A stretch of DNA of 8,528 nucleotides, taken from positions 1 to 8,528 of the forward strand of contig JAGRCC010000928.1 of assembly GCA_020433785.1 (NCBI GenBank), written 5' to 3'. A program made the translations under genes and the position numbers. The notes under the pieces were generated by a model, which saw only the letters and a list, made by a program, of their open reading frames with translations, did no database searches and was not told where the DNA came from. Shown here one piece after another: positions 7,565 to 8,528 of the stretch (position 1 is the first letter of the stretch; the number at the start of each line of letters is the position of its first letter). This DNA comes from Anaerolineae bacterium. GTDB taxonomy: Bacteria; Chloroflexota; Anaerolineae; 4572-78; J111.

Positions 7565-8308
7565 ATGGAAAAAACAAGACCCACAAAAATTACCCTATCA
7601 GAAACCACCCGCAAAGTTGCAAAAGCCTTAGGTGAAACCGAGTCCACCCCGTTAAATACCATCGAGCGCTTGGTCAAAGTTGTTGGCGATGACCGAGTGC
7701 TGGAATTATTGGCGGAAACGGTCAAGGTAGAAAATGACGGTGGCCTCAAAACCAACGACGGCGCTCGGCGACGTACTCGAGGTGGTATATTCTTTAAAGT
7801 TGCCAAAGACAAGCTGTCTGCTCAGGAGCGCTGGCGGGTTTTTACCCCTAAGACTCCCAAGAAATCCAAAGAAGATAAACAAGTTAAAATTATCAATTGG
7901 GCCGAACTAAAACCGCTGCTCGGCCAACTTTTAGCTGCCGTGAAAGGAGAGGCAGATACGGTGAAAATGACCTTGATCGGCAAGCCTGGTCGCATTATAG
8001 AAAAGGAAAAAGTTGTTCTCACCAGTTTGCAAAGTGCAAAGTCCCCCAGTTTACCTAAAGGGCTGCCCCGCCCCCCCAGCGAACCAACGACCTATTTGGT
8101 GTTTATCGCTAAAAAGCAGTGGAGTAAGGTTAAAGAGTCAATTGCCAACTTTCCGGAAGATAAGCTCATCATCGAAGGCTATCCGGTTTACGACCGTCGC
8201 ATCGGCCAAAATGGGGCTATGTGCGTTTACGCCCAAAACGTCACCACCAAGCTCATTCAACAGGCCAAGCGCGAGGCCAATCAAAGTGAGGACAACAACG
8301 AAGATTAA
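7565..8308 (+). CDS. PHAX-type RNA-binding domain protein with unrecognised C-terminal region
   Basis: A 247-residue, highly charged protein with no signal peptide or membrane segment. Residues ~8-93 closely resemble the RNA-binding domain of eukaryotic PHAX (RNA_GG_bind family), which in animals binds snRNA and snoRNA. The diagnostic stretch runs LLAETVKVENDGGL (48-61) then NDGARRRTRGGIFF (64-77), matching the PHAX pattern VE-x-x-GGL...(N/D)G-(A/S)RRRT-x-GG-(V/I)F. A helical segment with VVGDDRVLELL (39-49) precedes it, as in PHAX. Residues ~94-105 are a Lys-rich linker. Residues ~106-235 form a second region that I do not recognise: two apparently folded parts separated by a Pro-rich segment (~159-173), the second running from TYLVFIAKKQW to the end. 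Binding of structured RNA is inferred from the domain. The gene has its own promoter and is divergent from the giant kinase gene. The nuclear-export role of PHAX cannot apply in a bacterium, so the function is unknown. Confidence 0.85.
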   Translation: MEKTRPTKITLSETTRKVAKALGETESTPLNTIERLVKVVGDDRVLELLAETVKVENDGGLKTNDGARRRTRGGIFFKVAKDKLSAQERWRVFTPKTPKKSKEDKQVKIINWAELKPLLGQLLAAVKGEADTVKMTLIGKPGRIIEKEKVVLTSLQSAKSPSLPKGLPRPPSEPTTYLVFIAKKQWSKVKESIANFPEDKLIIEGYPVYDRRIGQNGAMCVYAQNVTTKLIQQAKREANQSEDNNED

Positions 8309-8361
8309 TACTACCTCTTTTTCCCCTAACCGGACTAATTATAACTAATCGCCTCCAAATA

Positions 8362-8367
8362 GAAAGG
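8362..8367 (+). promoter_or_regulatory. Ribosome binding site GAAAGG of the aldo/keto reductase gene
   Basis: GAAAGG ends six bases before the ATG at 8374, and a second AAGG follows directly. The spacing and purine content support this start. The 65-bp gap from the PHAX-like gene shows no convincing terminator, so read-through from upstream is possible. Confidence 0.5.
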
Positions 8368-8373
8368 TAAGGC

Positions 8374-8528
8374 ATGAACTATCGACATTTAGGCGCAGCC
8401 GGCCTACAAGTGAGTTCGGTCGCTCTGGGCGGCTGGATCAATTATGGCGAAGGCAAAGTCGCCCATGATGAGGCTCGTAAGGTGGTGGAGCGAGCCTACG
8501 AATTGGGTATCAACTTTTACGATCTGGC
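8374..8528 (+). CDS. Aldo/keto reductase, N-terminal fragment (runs off the right edge)
   Basis: An NAD(P)H-dependent oxidoreductase of the aldo/keto reductase superfamily, acting on carbonyl compounds in the cytoplasm. Only the first 51 codons are present. The start MNYRHLGAAGLQVSSVALGG matches the usual opening of the family (YR-x-LG-x-SGL-x-VS...LG). ELGINFYDLA at the end of the window corresponds to the strand carrying the catalytic-tetrad Asp (usually INFFDTA). This style of N-terminus is closest to the Kv-beta-like AKR6 and related bacterial groups; the Tyr, Lys and His of the tetrad lie beyond the window. It lies downstream of, and on the same strand as, the PHAX-like gene. The substrate cannot be assigned. 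Confidence 0.85.
   Translation, partial: MNYRHLGAAGLQVSSVALGGWINYGEGKVAHDEARKVVERAYELGINFYDL

Noticed and set aside
8309..8330. T-run after the PHAX-like gene as an intrinsic terminator
   Set aside because: The run of T at 8318-8322 has no GC-rich hairpin in front of it.
8317..8345. Possible promoter for the aldo/keto reductase gene (TATAAC at 8340-8345)
   Set aside because: The -10 is good but the position 17 bp upstream is a pyrimidine run without TTG, so it is too weak to list as a feature.
8013..8348. Plus-strand open frame overlapping the 3' half of the PHAX-like gene
   Set aside because: It starts inside the 7565-8308 gene in another frame, has biased composition and no recognisable domain.

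Overview
The window reads as a piece of a bacterial chromosome of moderate to high GC, most likely from the Chloroflexota (Anaerolineae-like). That is inferred from the mix of genes: a GT-C membrane glycosyltransferase with a C-terminal beta-sandwich, a very large kinase-ATPase-TPR signalling protein, and a small protein with a PHAX-type RNA-binding domain. No single marker gene proves the taxonomy. The window is densely coding. No tRNA, rRNA, CRISPR array, insertion sequence or phage gene was seen.

Layout. Bases 2-2377 (+) carry the 3' part of a polytopic membrane glycosyltransferase whose frame runs off the left edge. It ends 22 bp from the 3' end of a convergent giant gene, 2400-7319 (-). 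That gene encodes one 1639-residue polypeptide: metallo-beta-lactamase (MBL) hydrolase, STAS, Ser/Thr protein kinase, AAA/STAND-type ATPase and TPR array. A 245-bp AT-rich divergent intergenic region (7320-7564) follows, with recognisable promoters in both directions and two AT-rich inverted repeats. Next is 7565-8308 (+), a 247-residue protein whose first ~90 residues look like the RNA-binding domain of eukaryotic PHAX (the snRNA/snoRNA export adaptor), joined to an unrecognised C-terminal region. From 8374 to the right edge (+) is the 5' end of an aldo/keto reductase gene.

How they fit together. The glycosyltransferase and the aldo/keto reductase look like ordinary housekeeping or accessory neighbours. 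The giant protein has the build of a stand-alone signalling hub: ligand or metabolite processing (MBL), a protein-interaction switch (STAS), kinase output, NTP-driven conformational control (AAA) and a TPR interaction scaffold. It is transcribed divergently from the PHAX-like gene, so the two could share regulation, but a functional link is only inference. The most unusual item is the PHAX-type RNA-binding domain in a bacterium, which raises the question of its RNA partner. No candidate RNA gene is evident in this window.
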